DNA of 46,632 bases from positions 1-46,632 of the IMG/VR virus record IMGVR_UViG_3300050019_000128. One strand, written 5' to 3'. The DNA comes from a virus. Below are positions 1-8,121 of the stretch, in pieces; position 1 is the first letter of the stretch; every line of letters starts with the position of its first letter. The notes beneath the pieces were generated by a model, which was not told the origin of the DNA, ran no database searches, and was given only the letters and a program-made list of their open reading frames with translations. Position numbers and translations under genes: made by a program.

Positions 1-28
1 CTGCTAGGTGACCAGTGGCCGAACCAAC
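1..28. repeat. terminal direct repeat, left copy
   Basis: The first 28 bases are identical to the last 28 bases of the window (46605-46632). The short exact overlap is what an assembler leaves when it closes a circular or terminally redundant phage genome. It also restores the ribosome site (AGGTGA) and full start context of the first gene. Confidence 0.95.
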
Positions 29-830
29 CCTATCAATCCAGTTCTCGGAACTCCAAGCGCGAGTCGGCAGCTTCATGGGTTGGGGCCGCGGCGCGAATGT
101 TTACGGTGATACAGCGTGGACCAATGACCAACAATTCCAGATCGACGGTATCGTCGCTTCAGGGCTCCGAAACTTCTATTATCCGTCTTCGGTCGATGGA
201 CAGCCAAGCAGCTACGACTGGTCCTTCTTGCATCCAACCGCGACGGCCGATTTCCCGGTTTCGGCGCAGTCTATCAACCTTCCTGACGACTTCGGGGGTT
301 TTGAAGGCCAAATCACCCTCCTCACAGTGACGTCCACGGCCCAGCCTTGGTGCATCCAGTGGCGGAACGAAGGCTCAATCCGGGAAATGTACGCTTGCAC
401 GCCGTCAATGAGCGGGCCGCCGATGTTCGCCTGCCAGATGGCGGTGAAGGGCACGACCGGCACGGCGGGGCAGAGGTTCAAGCTCTTGGTCTTCCCGGGT
501 GCGGATCAGGATTACACCCTCCAGTTCCAGTACTACATCAACCCGGATTACCTGTCCGGGGCCTTCCCATACGCTTACGGGGGCGCGCAGCACTCCGAAA
601 CGATCCTGGAATCATGCCTGGCGGTTGCAGAAGTGCGGCTCGATGACGCCATGAGCGTTCATTCGGCCAAGTTCCGCGAGCGGTTGCAGGCTTCAGTCAG
701 CGTGGACCGGAGGAACAAGCCTGCCAAGATCGGCCAAAACTTGGACCGTTCAGATTGGGTTTACGGGCAGAGGATCAACCCGCACATTTGGGCTGGGCCT
801 GCCACTTACAATGGCCAGGGGTTCGGTTAA
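15..830 (+). CDS. putative head-tail adaptor / connector protein
   Basis: A 271-residue protein beginning at GTG 15. An AGGTGA ribosome site lies just upstream and is also seen in the copy at the right end. The sequence has an N-terminal helical part (FSELQARVGSFMGWG), a DGIVASGLRNFYYP segment and a WSFLHPTA segment, a pattern I associate with small head-completion or adaptor proteins of uncultured podovirus-like phages. It starts 4 bases after the stop of the histidine-rich gene at 46276 across the circle junction, so it belongs to the capsid operon, and virion genes follow. The adaptor role is inferred from position and general resemblance. The last 81 bases are overlapped antisense by an HNH-type nuclease gene. 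Confidence 0.55.
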   Translation: MAEPTLSIQFSELQARVGSFMGWGRGANVYGDTAWTNDQQFQIDGIVASGLRNFYYPSSVDGQPSSYDWSFLHPTATADFPVSAQSINLPDDFGGFEGQITLLTVTSTAQPWCIQWRNEGSIREMYACTPSMSGPPMFACQMAVKGTTGTAGQRFKLLVFPGADQDYTLQFQYYINPDYLSGAFPYAYGGAQHSETILESCLAVAEVRLDDAMSVHSAKFRERLQASVSVDRRNKPAKIGQNLDRSDWVYGQRINPHIWAGPATYNGQGFG

Positions 831-1268
831 AGCTCTCTCGGGAGTCCAGCCAAGTTTGCCGAGTCGGTCACGCAAGCGTCCATAGGGGATGCCGGTTTCT
901 TCGGCCCAGGCGGCAAGACATTGAGTGCGGCCTTGAAAGGTGACGAGATGATTTCGGTTCGTGTTACGCATGTTCTGAGACTTGGTTGCCCAGCGGCAAT
1001 TGCCGGGGTCGTAATCGCCATCCTTGTCGGGATAGCGGTCCAGTTCGTGTTTTTCGGTGAGCGGCTCTCCCATGTCTGCCAAGAAGTTGCGGAAGTCGAG
1101 CCAGCGATCGCAGACCTTGATTCCTCGGCCGCCGTAATGCCGGAACGCGATGAACTTTGGATTTCGGCATCGACGGAGCATTTCTGCCCATGTTCGATAC
1201 ACCTTGGTTTGTCCCTTGGATTTTGTGGCGTGTCCATGTCGCCGATTTCGTACAACAACTTCAGCCAT
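750..1268 (-). CDS. HNH-like (AP2/HNH type) homing endonuclease
   Basis: A 172-residue protein on the strand opposite to all neighbours. The start at 1268 is chosen for its GAGAGAGG ribosome site; the open frame continues to a TTG at 1286. The core matches a widespread phage family of presumed HNH/homing nucleases: YRTWAEMLRRCRNP, then YGGRGIKVCDRW, then LDRYPDKDGDY and NCRWATKSQNMRNTNRN. The C-terminal part looks like a small DNA-binding region (WAEETGIPYGRLRDRLGKLGWTPERAL). It is wedged between two rightward virion genes and its last 27 codons run antisense through the end of the adaptor gene. That is typical of a selfish gene inserted into a structural operon. Its target is unknown. Confidence 0.75.
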   Translation of the reverse strand: MAEVVVRNRRHGHATKSKGQTKVYRTWAEMLRRCRNPKFIAFRHYGGRGIKVCDRWLDFRNFLADMGEPLTEKHELDRYPDKDGDYDPGNCRWATKSQNMRNTNRNHLVTFQGRTQCLAAWAEETGIPYGRLRDRLGKLGWTPERALTEPLAIVSGRPSPNVRVDPLPVNPI

Positions 1269-1363
1269 AACGTGAACCTCTCTCAAAGGTTTGCTTGTGG
1301 TCAGGGCCTCGTGAGATCACAACTCTCGCGCGGCTCGTTTCATTGTATGGAAGGGGCATCCAT

Positions 1364-1924
1364 ATGATGGACGTGATTCTCAACAACCGAAGCGAACCCC
1401 TCACGCAGGCCCTCCAGCTTGGCGATAGCCAGGCTAGCGCTTTCTCCCCGTTTCTTTTGTCAGCCTTCAGCCCGCTCGGAGATGGAGTTTGGCCCGCAGG
1501 TCATCAGGGCGCCTTTGCTCCTCAGCGTATCTTTCTGTTGCCATACTGCCTCGGAGCGGCTGGTTCCAGGTTCTCGGTTCGCCTCTATGGCTGGAGAAGC
1601 GTTGACAACAATAACCCCGCCGGTCTGACAGGCGCTAACTCCTGGGTCTTTGTGCCGTACCTCCTTGCGGAGTTGGCCTGCATCGCCTGCGCTCGGGTCG
1701 GTCCTAGCGGCACGGCCAGGATCGTTAAATCCAACGAGGCGATGTGCGACACGATCACGCTCACTCATGGAGCTGTTGGGCAGACTGGCGAGATCGTCTC
1801 GAACGGGGCGGGAACTAATCTTGTCGCCTTCGCCAACGTGGAATTGCGGGGCTGCCGGTATTTCCAGTTCGACTTCCAGCAAACAGACCCAGTGCCGATG
1901 AATTGTCTCTGGGCCAGGGCATAG
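1364..1924 (+). CDS. hypothetical virion protein
   Basis: A 186-residue protein. The open frame begins upstream at 1295, but the ATG at 1364 follows a good AAGGGG site. A second ATG is adjacent at 1367. I do not recognise the family. The sequence is rich in beta-strand-like hydrophobic and aromatic stretches with no signal peptide or transmembrane segment, as in small decoration or tail proteins. It follows the HNH insertion and precedes further small virion genes with 10-20 base gaps. A structural role is inferred from position only. Confidence 0.6.
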   Translation: MMDVILNNRSEPLTQALQLGDSQASAFSPFLLSAFSPLGDGVWPAGHQGAFAPQRIFLLPYCLGAAGSRFSVRLYGWRSVDNNNPAGLTGANSWVFVPYLLAELACIACARVGPSGTARIVKSNEAMCDTITLTHGAVGQTGEIVSNGAGTNLVAFANVELRGCRYFQFDFQQTDPVPMNCLWARA

Positions 1925-1936
1925 AAAGGAACTTCG

Positions 1937-2551
1937 ATGTTCGGACTACATTACAGTGACACACTGGCGGGCCAGGTCTTCACCCAGCAAACCAGCGTGG
2001 CCGCCATTGCTGGTCTGGCGATTCCGATCTTCTCGGCGACCGCCATAGCAGGCGGTGCTCCGCTCTGGAACCCTTCCAGCTCCAATCGCAACATCGAATT
2101 GATCTCTTACGATGCCGTCTATGTCAGCGGGACCGGCGCCGCGACGTTTGACGGCATCTACATGATGGCCGGGCAGGTGTCCGCAATTGGCACCGGCACC
2201 GGTTGCAGCGTCTTCACCAACGCGACTCCAACAAGCGGCTTGCTGCTGGGTGGCGTATCCGCGAAGGCTTTGTCTGGCAACGGCGGCACGGTGACGGTAA
2301 CGGCCGGCACGGCAACCCCGCCCGTCAATGGCATCGTCGGCGCCGGCGTTGTCCGCTCGCTCTTTTCGACCAACATCGAGGCGGCGACGGCGACGGCACA
2401 CGGCACGCTGGTTTGCAACTACTCCTTCAACGGGACCTGCATCATTCCGCCAGGCGTTCTGGTTTATCTGGCCAGCATTGTGGCGTCCGTGGCCCTTTAC
2501 AATCTCACGGTTACGTGGAAAGAAATTCCGATCAATATCGGTCAGGGGTAA
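1937..2551 (+). CDS. hypothetical virion protein, beta-rich
   Basis: A 204-residue protein starting with ATG after AAAGGAAC. It is rich in Gly, Ala, Thr and Val, and the middle (about residues 85-125) looks like successive beta-strands. It ends in VTWKEIPINIGQG. No enzyme motif is visible and I do not recognise the family. It lies 12 bases after the previous gene and 6 before the next, inside the virion-protein run, so a minor capsid, decoration or tail component is likely. Confidence 0.6.
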   Translation: MFGLHYSDTLAGQVFTQQTSVAAIAGLAIPIFSATAIAGGAPLWNPSSSNRNIELISYDAVYVSGTGAATFDGIYMMAGQVSAIGTGTGCSVFTNATPTSGLLLGGVSAKALSGNGGTVTVTAGTATPPVNGIVGAGVVRSLFSTNIEAATATAHGTLVCNYSFNGTCIIPPGVLVYLASIVASVALYNLTVTWKEIPINIGQG

Positions 2552-2557
2552 TAAGTC

Positions 2558-2806
2558 ATGGCTGATTCAAGACTCGATATCGATTCAGGCGTAGACCGGT
2601 TGTTGTTCATCAACAATTACGGTCACCTGATCGGCTTGCCTTCCCGACCAGGTACGTCCTCGGCGGCGACGACTGGGATTCCGACGAACGGGATAGCCGG
2701 GTACGCGCCGGGCGCCATGTTCCACAACTACAAGGGCACGGCGGGCTCCGCGCTGTACGTGAACGTCGGCACCAATGCGTCCGCGACCTGGCTCAACATA
2801 GCCTAA
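2558..2806 (+). CDS. small virion-associated protein
   Basis: An 82-residue protein. AGGGG lies about 10 bases before the ATG. The C-terminal half (GYAPGAMFHNYKGTAGSALY, then NVGTNASATW) resembles a motif common in small phage structural or tail-decoration proteins that form a compact beta domain. The N-terminus (DSRLDIDSGVD) is acidic and probably flexible. Its place in a series of small structural genes supports a virion role. The exact function is unknown. Confidence 0.6.
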   Translation: MADSRLDIDSGVDRLLFINNYGHLIGLPSRPGTSSAATTGIPTNGIAGYAPGAMFHNYKGTAGSALYVNVGTNASATWLNIA

Positions 2807-2819
2807 CGGAGTTTCTTCC

Positions 2820-3368
2820 ATGTCCATCGCAAGTATTTATTCATCGTTGACAGGTCAAACCGGCTTCATACCGCTTGACATCGACGACTGGCGTTTGATC
2901 GGCAGCAGCGACATCCCGGTCATAGCGGTAGCTTCCGGCAACGGCGGCAACATGGCCTCAGACACAAGCCCTAAGTTGAGACGTGTCAACGCCGCGACGG
3001 ACAAGTGTCTGCGCATCGAATGGGCGAATAGCACGTCCATCGAAATCACTCAGCCGTTCTTGTATCCGCCGAACATGGACGCGACCCAGACGTACACGCT
3101 GAATTTCTTGATCGGCAAGAACACGAACACTGACGCGACCTGCACGTTCACGGCAGACCTGTTCGAGGGTGTCGGCGACACGACACGCGGCGGTGCAACG
3201 GCAGTTTTGGCGACTGCGACGGTGACCCAATACACGCGGACGATCACTCCCACGGCCGGGTTCCCGAACTTTGCTTCGGTGTGCTTGACGCCTGGCACGC
3301 ACACGACCGACACGATTTATATGTACGCTGCCTGGGTAACTTACGCCTGTAAGTTGGTCAGCGTTTGA
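2820..3368 (+). CDS. hypothetical virion protein
   Basis: A 182-residue protein whose ATG follows ACGGAG. It has an N-terminal LTGQTGFIPLDIDDWRLIG segment and a central and C-terminal beta-sandwich-like region (SIEITQPFLYPPNM, then YTRTITPT). It looks like a carbohydrate-binding or jelly-roll decoration domain, but I do not recognise a named family. It is the last gene before a strong rightward terminator at 3452-3489, so it closes the capsid-proximal transcription unit. Confidence 0.6.
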   Translation: MSIASIYSSLTGQTGFIPLDIDDWRLIGSSDIPVIAVASGNGGNMASDTSPKLRRVNAATDKCLRIEWANSTSIEITQPFLYPPNMDATQTYTLNFLIGKNTNTDATCTFTADLFEGVGDTTRGGATAVLATATVTQYTRTITPTAGFPNFASVCLTPGTHTTDTIYMYAAWVTYACKLVSV

Positions 3369-3370
3369 TC

Positions 3371-3431
3371 TTCCGTCCCGCGGCCCTCCATTAATCATCT
3401 GGCGATGGATATGTTTGGCCGGCGGGACGGA
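3371..3431 (+). other. long imperfect hairpin after the 2820 gene
   Basis: TCCGTCCCGC (3371-3380) pairs perfectly with GCGGGACGGA (3422-3431) around a 41-base loop, and GGCC/GGCC within can extend the stem. It lies between a stop codon and the intrinsic terminator just downstream. It may protect the 3' end of the mRNA or be part of a tandem termination region. Confidence 0.5.
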
Positions 3432-3451
3432 TTTCTTCTCTGCTTCGCTCG

Positions 3452-3489
3452 GGCCGTCGCTCTTAACCAGGGGGCGGCGGCCTTTTTTT
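3452..3489 (+). terminator. strong rho-independent terminator
   Basis: An 11-pair GC-rich stem (GGCCGTCGCTC with GGGCGGCGGCC, two G-U pairs) has a 9-base loop and is followed directly by seven T. It splits the rightward late genes. No clear promoter lies in the 22 bases before the next start codon, so read-through or antitermination may supply the downstream genes. Confidence 0.85.
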
Positions 3490-3490
3490 A

Positions 3491-3507
3491 ATTCCTTCAT
3501 TTGACGG
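3491..3507. repeat. dispersed palindromic element, copy a (hybrid)
   Basis: ATTCCTTCATTTGACGG lies between a terminator and the start codon at 3512. One half-site is CCTTCA, the other TGACG, around a TT centre. It occupies the place where a ribosome site would be expected. Confidence 0.6.
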
Positions 3508-3511
3508 TATT

Positions 3512-4681
3512 ATGGCCAAACAACTGGCAATGCCTGAATCGCTCGAAGAAATGCCTTTCCCAATCCACGGCATCAGCCTGCTCACGGAGTTTGGAAGTCA
3601 GACGCCAGGCACCACGCCGATCGGCAAGAACGTCCGGGCCTTTGAGACTCTTACGCAGAGGAACCGTGGGGGCTCAAGGCCCGGACTTGCCGAGTACATC
3701 AACTCGCCGATCGATGGTGTCGGCGGGCACGTCATCCAGCATTTGAACGTCATCGTTGATCCCACGACGGATGCGGTGCTTGACGACTTCTCTGGGACGC
3801 CTTTCGTCACTGACCCATCGACCAACAACCTGTCCGTAAGGAACCCTCCACCGGCGCGGCATGTGCGGCCGGGCGGCGGGGCCGGTCAGCCGAACCGGAA
3901 CAAGAAGAAGCCGAAGACCCCCATCAAACTTGAGCAAACGGCATCTGACTTCAACGATGTGCAGGACGGGTCTCTTGCATTCGGAGTGAATGTTAAGGTC
4001 GGTGACTTGATAGTCGTCGTGGCGATGATCTATTCGCCGACAGCGAACACCACGAACGACCCCCTCGACGTAGCGATAACCGACTCTCAAGGGAACTCGT
4101 ACACCGAGATTGCCTCTGTGCATCGCGGCGGCCCGTTCACCTGGACCATCTTAGGGGTTGACAATGGCCCGTATCTGAACGGTGTCAGGATGTCCATGTT
4201 TTACGCCGTGGCAAAGGCTAGCGCGGCTTGCACGGTGAGTTGGCTCAATTTGAGCCCGGACAGTCCGTCCGTGAACATTATGATGGCCGAGTACAGCGGC
4301 ACTCACCCGACGTCTCCATTCAACAATTTCAACACAAATATCGTCAACAGGAATGACCTGCCAGCAAATATGTTTAACCTGCCGTACACCGGAACTTCGG
4401 TATCGGCTGGCGCCAACAACCTGGCAGTCATGGCCTTCTTTGATTGCGTAGGATCGACGGACGTTGGCCAGGGATTCAAGGATGAGTTCTCCAGCTTCCC
4501 GGCTGGGCTGTACATGGACAATATGAGCGTTCCTGGAGCAATAACCATCTCTGGGACGGCATCGTCGGCCTACGTCGAATTGGGGCCAAACAACACGAAT
4601 GGGACGGGTGGTATTCTGGCGACCGATTTCAGCTACTTTTTCATCGGGGCCAGCTTCAAACCTAAACCGGCGGGGCCATAA
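3512..4681 (+). CDS. tail protein: nozzle-like N-terminal motif fused to adhesion-type beta domain
   Basis: A 389-residue protein. Residues about 40-63 (NVRAFETLTQRNRGGSRPGL...) are nearly identical in pattern to residues 60-84 of the next gene, so the two share an N-terminal tail-docking segment. After a Lys/Pro-rich linker (residues about 118-142) comes a beta-sandwich-like domain with GDLIVVVAMI and ITDSQGNSYT. A similar pattern occurs in the 10214 gene. Inferred role: a tail-attached accessory or receptor-binding protein. The ATG lacks a clear ribosome site because element copy a fills that space. The stop overlaps the next start (TAATG). Confidence 0.6.
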   Translation: MAKQLAMPESLEEMPFPIHGISLLTEFGSQTPGTTPIGKNVRAFETLTQRNRGGSRPGLAEYINSPIDGVGGHVIQHLNVIVDPTTDAVLDDFSGTPFVTDPSTNNLSVRNPPPARHVRPGGGAGQPNRNKKKPKTPIKLEQTASDFNDVQDGSLAFGVNVKVGDLIVVVAMIYSPTANTTNDPLDVAITDSQGNSYTEIASVHRGGPFTWTILGVDNGPYLNGVRMSMFYAVAKASAACTVSWLNLSPDSPSVNIMMAEYSGTHPTSPFNNFNTNIVNRNDLPANMFNLPYTGTSVSAGANNLAVMAFFDCVGSTDVGQGFKDEFSSFPAGLYMDNMSVPGAITISGTASSAYVELGPNNTNGTGGILATDFSYFFIGASFKPKPAGP

Positions 4682-6393
4682 TGGCGGCGCCACTCACAAC
4701 CCAAGAGTCCTTCAAAGACCTGCACTTCCCCGCGGCCGGGATCGACCTGTCCTTGGCCTTCTGGCGCCAGCCGAACCGGCCCGTGGATGAGTTGCCCAAG
4801 CAACCTCAGCAGAACTTCGCGACCAAGATTTACGCCCGGTCTTGCGTTGTGGGGAACAACGTCCGGGCCTTCGAGACAGAGACCCAGCGGCGCCGAGGTG
4901 GATCAAGGCCGGGGCTGGCCAAGTATCTCCCGGTTCAGGCCGGCGGGGTTTTGTGGCTCAGCCAAGAACTTCAGCTTCTTGTCGGTACCTATCCGCCCCC
5001 TGGAGGACACATGCAGACCAGTCAATCAGGGCGGGTGGTAACCGTCGTCACGGTGTCTCAAGGGAACGTGTACGTCGCCAACTCCGGGGACACAGCCTGG
5101 ACGGCTGCCATCAACTCCTCGGGGGAGACGCCGCCACTCAACTTCACCGGGTTGATGTTCAGCGCGGCGAATAACCAGAAGCTTTGGTTTGCGGACGGGA
5201 CGAACTATGTCTACTATGACCCCTCAGTCAACACCGTTTTCCCATGGACCATCGGTTTATATCAACCTGGCGACACCGGCGGGGTCCCTGGAACTCCAAA
5301 GGGCATTCTGCCGGTCGATGAAGGAAACAATACGCCTCGTCTCATTTGCACTTGGCGTGGTAGAACTGTCCTTTCCGGTCTTCTACTCGACCCACAAAAC
5401 TGGTTCATGTCCGCCGTTTCCGACCCGCAGAACTTCGACTATGCCCCGCTCTCGATCTCCCCGACCCAGGCCATTGCCGGCAACAACGCCCCCCAAGGCT
5501 TCATCGGCGACGTCGTAACCTCGCTCTGCCCCTACACCGATGACATCATGGTCTTCTTCGGTGACCACTCGATCTACATGATGCGCGGCGACCCGATGGC
5601 CGGCGGCCAAATCGACCTCATCTCCGACTCCATCGGCGGCTCATGGGGCATCTGTTGGTGCAAAGACCCGCACGGGACGATCTATTTCGTCTCGAACCGG
5701 ACAGGCATCTACAGCTTGGTTCCCGGACAGCAGCCGGTCAGGATCAGCCAGGCCATTGAGCAGCTCTTGCTGCCGATCGACACGGGGCAGAACTCGATCC
5801 GGCTTATCTGGAACGACCGGTATCAGGGGCTCCATGTCTTCGTGACCAACCTGAACCAACCGCAGGCGAACCAGCACTTCTTTTATGAGGAGCGCACGGG
5901 GGCATGGTGGACGGACAGCTTTGGCAACTCAAACCATGATCCGCTCTGTTGTTGCGTGTTCGATGGCAACACGCCGGGGGATAGGGCGGTATTGATAGGT
6001 TCTTGGGATGGGTTTGTGCGTACCATAAGTCCAACGGCTGTTGATGACGACGGGACGCCGATTGCGAGCAAGGTCATAATTGGGCCGATCTTGACGGAGA
6101 ACTTGGATGACATGCTTTTGAAAGACCTTCAGGGCATACTCGGTCAAGCCAGCGGCCCTGTCACCTACTCGATATTGGTCGGACCAACGGCGGAGGCGGC
6201 TTTGGCGTCGTCGCCGGTTTTCTCCGGGATGTGGAAGGTGACCACGGAAACGGCGGGGAGAAATCTGACGAACTTCATCAGACGGTCGGGCCACGCGGTT
6301 TACATTGAGATTGACGCTATCGGTCAATGGGCGATCGAGCAGATCAGGGCAAGGATCGCCGGGCAAGGTAAGGTTCGAAGGAGAGGCAAATGA
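4681..6393 (+). CDS. tail nozzle / tubular protein B-like (T7 gp12- or P22 gp10-like)
   Basis: A 570-residue protein. It has an N-terminal NVRAFETETQRRRGGSRPGL segment and then long beta-rich repeats typical of phage tail-hub proteins with beta-propeller parts: FGDHSIYMMRGDP, GGSWGICWCKDPHGTIYFVS and TGIYSLVPGQQPVRIS. Length and composition fit the nozzle or stabilisation proteins that form the distal short tail of podoviruses. Start ATG 4681 overlaps the previous stop, indicating coupled translation. The assignment rests on remembered family features, not on an alignment. Confidence 0.65.
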   Translation: MAAPLTTQESFKDLHFPAAGIDLSLAFWRQPNRPVDELPKQPQQNFATKIYARSCVVGNNVRAFETETQRRRGGSRPGLAKYLPVQAGGVLWLSQELQLLVGTYPPPGGHMQTSQSGRVVTVVTVSQGNVYVANSGDTAWTAAINSSGETPPLNFTGLMFSAANNQKLWFADGTNYVYYDPSVNTVFPWTIGLYQPGDTGGVPGTPKGILPVDEGNNTPRLICTWRGRTVLSGLLLDPQNWFMSAVSDPQNFDYAPLSISPTQAIAGNNAPQGFIGDVVTSLCPYTDDIMVFFGDHSIYMMRGDPMAGGQIDLISDSIGGSWGICWCKDPHGTIYFVSNRTGIYSLVPGQQPVRISQAIEQLLLPIDTGQNSIRLIWNDRYQGLHVFVTNLNQPQANQHFFYEERTGAWWTDSFGNSNHDPLCCCVFDGNTPGDRAVLIGSWDGFVRTISPTAVDDDGTPIASKVIIGPILTENLDDMLLKDLQGILGQASGPVTYSILVGPTAEAALASSPVFSGMWKVTTETAGRNLTNFIRRSGHAVYIEIDAIGQWAIEQIRARIAGQGKVRRRGK

Positions 6394-7499
6394 GCCAGCT
6401 CGGATCATCAGGTATGCAGCTTCAAGCCTCGGGCAACCCGGCTAACCCCGGAGTCCAGGGCGGCGCCGCCATTGGTGGCAACCTCAACTTCGGCTCCGTC
6501 CCTTCGAGCACAACGGACTATGCCGGGGCCTACCAGAACGCCCTGGGGCTCAACCAGTCGAACTACGCAAACATCCTGGCTGGCTACCAGCAAACCGCCG
6601 GGCAACAGCAGACCGCCCAGCAAGCCATCGAAGGTGGGTACGGCAATTTGTACGGGGCCGTCCAGAACACGATCCAAGGCATCGGCGCCTCCCAATCCCA
6701 GGCCATCGCAGACACCTACGCCCAGCAGTCGGGCAATTCAGCCCAGGACATGATTAACCGCGGCCTCGGCAACACGACCGTTCAACAATCGGTCCAGCGC
6801 GGCAACCTCCTGGATGAGCAGAAGGCCCAGACAGGCCTGGCCAACCAAATGGCTCAGCTCCAGGCCGGCTATCAGTCGAACCTGGGGCAAGCCGGTCTGA
6901 ACTATGCGAACCAGGCCAACATGCAGAACACAGCCCTGTCCGGACAGCAGCTCAACTGGATGAACTCGGTCAACAGCCCCTATCCGAACGCGCAGGCTTA
7001 CGGCAACCTGGCCTTGCAGCAAGGCTATGCCCAACAAGCCAAGTTGCTGGCTGGACAAGCGCCAAGAGGCGGGGGTTATGCAGGCGGGGTGTCGATCAAT
7101 GATCCGGGCTTCGGCAACCCGAATCTGAAGGGGTTCGATCCCAATGCCGGCGGCGGGGGAGTTGTGCAAGGCCCTAGCGCTCCGGCTTCGGTTCCCAGCC
7201 CACAGCCTCAAGGGCAGCAATATGGCGGTGTGGCCCAAACATCGCCAGACACGTCGCCCACTCCTGGACAGGCCATTGCCGGTGGCGTCGAGGGCGCGGC
7301 TGGAGGAACCGCAAACGCAGGGGTCTCGCCAGGCGGCTCGCCTGGAGGAACCGCTTATTGGAGTCGCGCCAACTCCGACCAGGAACGTGCCCAGCATGGC
7401 GGCGGCATCATGATCCAAATGGGCGCTATCGACCTATCCCCAAGTCGAAAGAACAAGAAGCGGAAGGGACTTTCCCGCAAGGGACGGGCTCTGCCGTAA
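6390..7499 (+). CDS. Gln/Gly/Ala-rich internal virion (ejection) protein
   Basis: A 369-residue protein whose ATG overlaps the preceding stop by 4 bases (ATGA). Residues about 45-220 are Gln/Asn/Ala-rich and predicted helical (NYANILAGYQQTAGQQQTAQ...). They resemble small internal core or DNA-ejection proteins found beside the nozzle gene in podovirus-like phages. The C-terminal third is Gly/Pro-rich and disordered, ending in a basic tail (RKNKKRKGLSRKGRALP) that could bind DNA. There is no catalytic motif. The stop codon lies inside palindromic element copy b. Confidence 0.55.
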   Translation: MSQLGSSGMQLQASGNPANPGVQGGAAIGGNLNFGSVPSSTTDYAGAYQNALGLNQSNYANILAGYQQTAGQQQTAQQAIEGGYGNLYGAVQNTIQGIGASQSQAIADTYAQQSGNSAQDMINRGLGNTTVQQSVQRGNLLDEQKAQTGLANQMAQLQAGYQSNLGQAGLNYANQANMQNTALSGQQLNWMNSVNSPYPNAQAYGNLALQQGYAQQAKLLAGQAPRGGGYAGGVSINDPGFGNPNLKGFDPNAGGGGVVQGPSAPASVPSPQPQGQQYGGVAQTSPDTSPTPGQAIAGGVEGAAGGTANAGVSPGGSPGGTAYWSRANSDQERAQHGGGIMIQMGAIDLSPSRKNKKRKGLSRKGRALP

Positions 7500-7518
7500 T
7501 CCTTCATTTGAAGGATTA
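7497..7518. repeat. dispersed palindromic element, copy b (perfect)
   Basis: TAATCCTTCA-TT-TGAAGGATTA has two 10-base arms around TT. It begins with the stop codon of the 6390 gene. The 2-base centre is too small for an RNA hairpin loop and there is no T-run, so it is not a terminator. Confidence 0.75.
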
Positions 7519-7548
7519 GGTAATTGGACATACTTTTCAGGAGATGCG

Positions 7549-8112
7549 ATGCCGAACTATTCACAGCTCACGCCAGCCCAACAGACTGCAATCGACACGT
7601 ATGTGTCATCTGTTTCGCCTTCTGTTGGCCAGCTTTCCAGGTTGTTGACTTCCCTCAGCGCTGTTGATACGGAATACGTTTCCATCGCCAGTGCTGCCTT
7701 AGCCCTGTTGACTGCATCCGAGTATTCGTTCGCCAACTTCGCGGCCACTCTGGCAACAGGGTCGGCCCCATCCATAACCAGCGCCTCGCACAACTTCACT
7801 GCCGATGAGGTTGGCAACTTCTTCAACTTGACGGCGGGAACGAATTGGACGCCCGGCCTTTACGAGATCGCCAATGTGGTTGGCAATGCCGCCATTCTCG
7901 ACCGGGCGTGCGCAACGGTGGCTTCGCCCACAAGCGGGACGGCCAATGTCCTCGCCGCGGTCCCGAACAAGGTGGGACTTGCAGGCATCCAGCCAAGGCT
8001 TTCTAGGGCCGATATTGTTACCATGGCATTCCATCTTGAGACGGCTCTTGCGCTGATGACTTCAGCGAACAAGCAGATATGGATCAAGGCGTGCGGACCA
8101 AGCAACCTGTAG
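7549..8112 (+). CDS. hypothetical phage protein
   Basis: A 187-residue protein; AGGAG lies 7 bases before the ATG. The N-terminal third is helical (LTPAQQTAIDTYVSSV...). A middle NFTADEVGNFFNLTAGTNWTPGLYEI segment looks like a small beta domain seen in trimeric tail-spike stems. The spike gene follows 9 bases later. I do not recognise a family. A spike-assembly or spike-stem role is inferred from adjacency only. Confidence 0.55.
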   Translation: MPNYSQLTPAQQTAIDTYVSSVSPSVGQLSRLLTSLSAVDTEYVSIASAALALLTASEYSFANFAATLATGSAPSITSASHNFTADEVGNFFNLTAGTNWTPGLYEIANVVGNAAILDRACATVASPTSGTANVLAAVPNKVGLAGIQPRLSRADIVTMAFHLETALALMTSANKQIWIKACGPSNL

Positions 8113-8121
8113 GAGTGAGTC

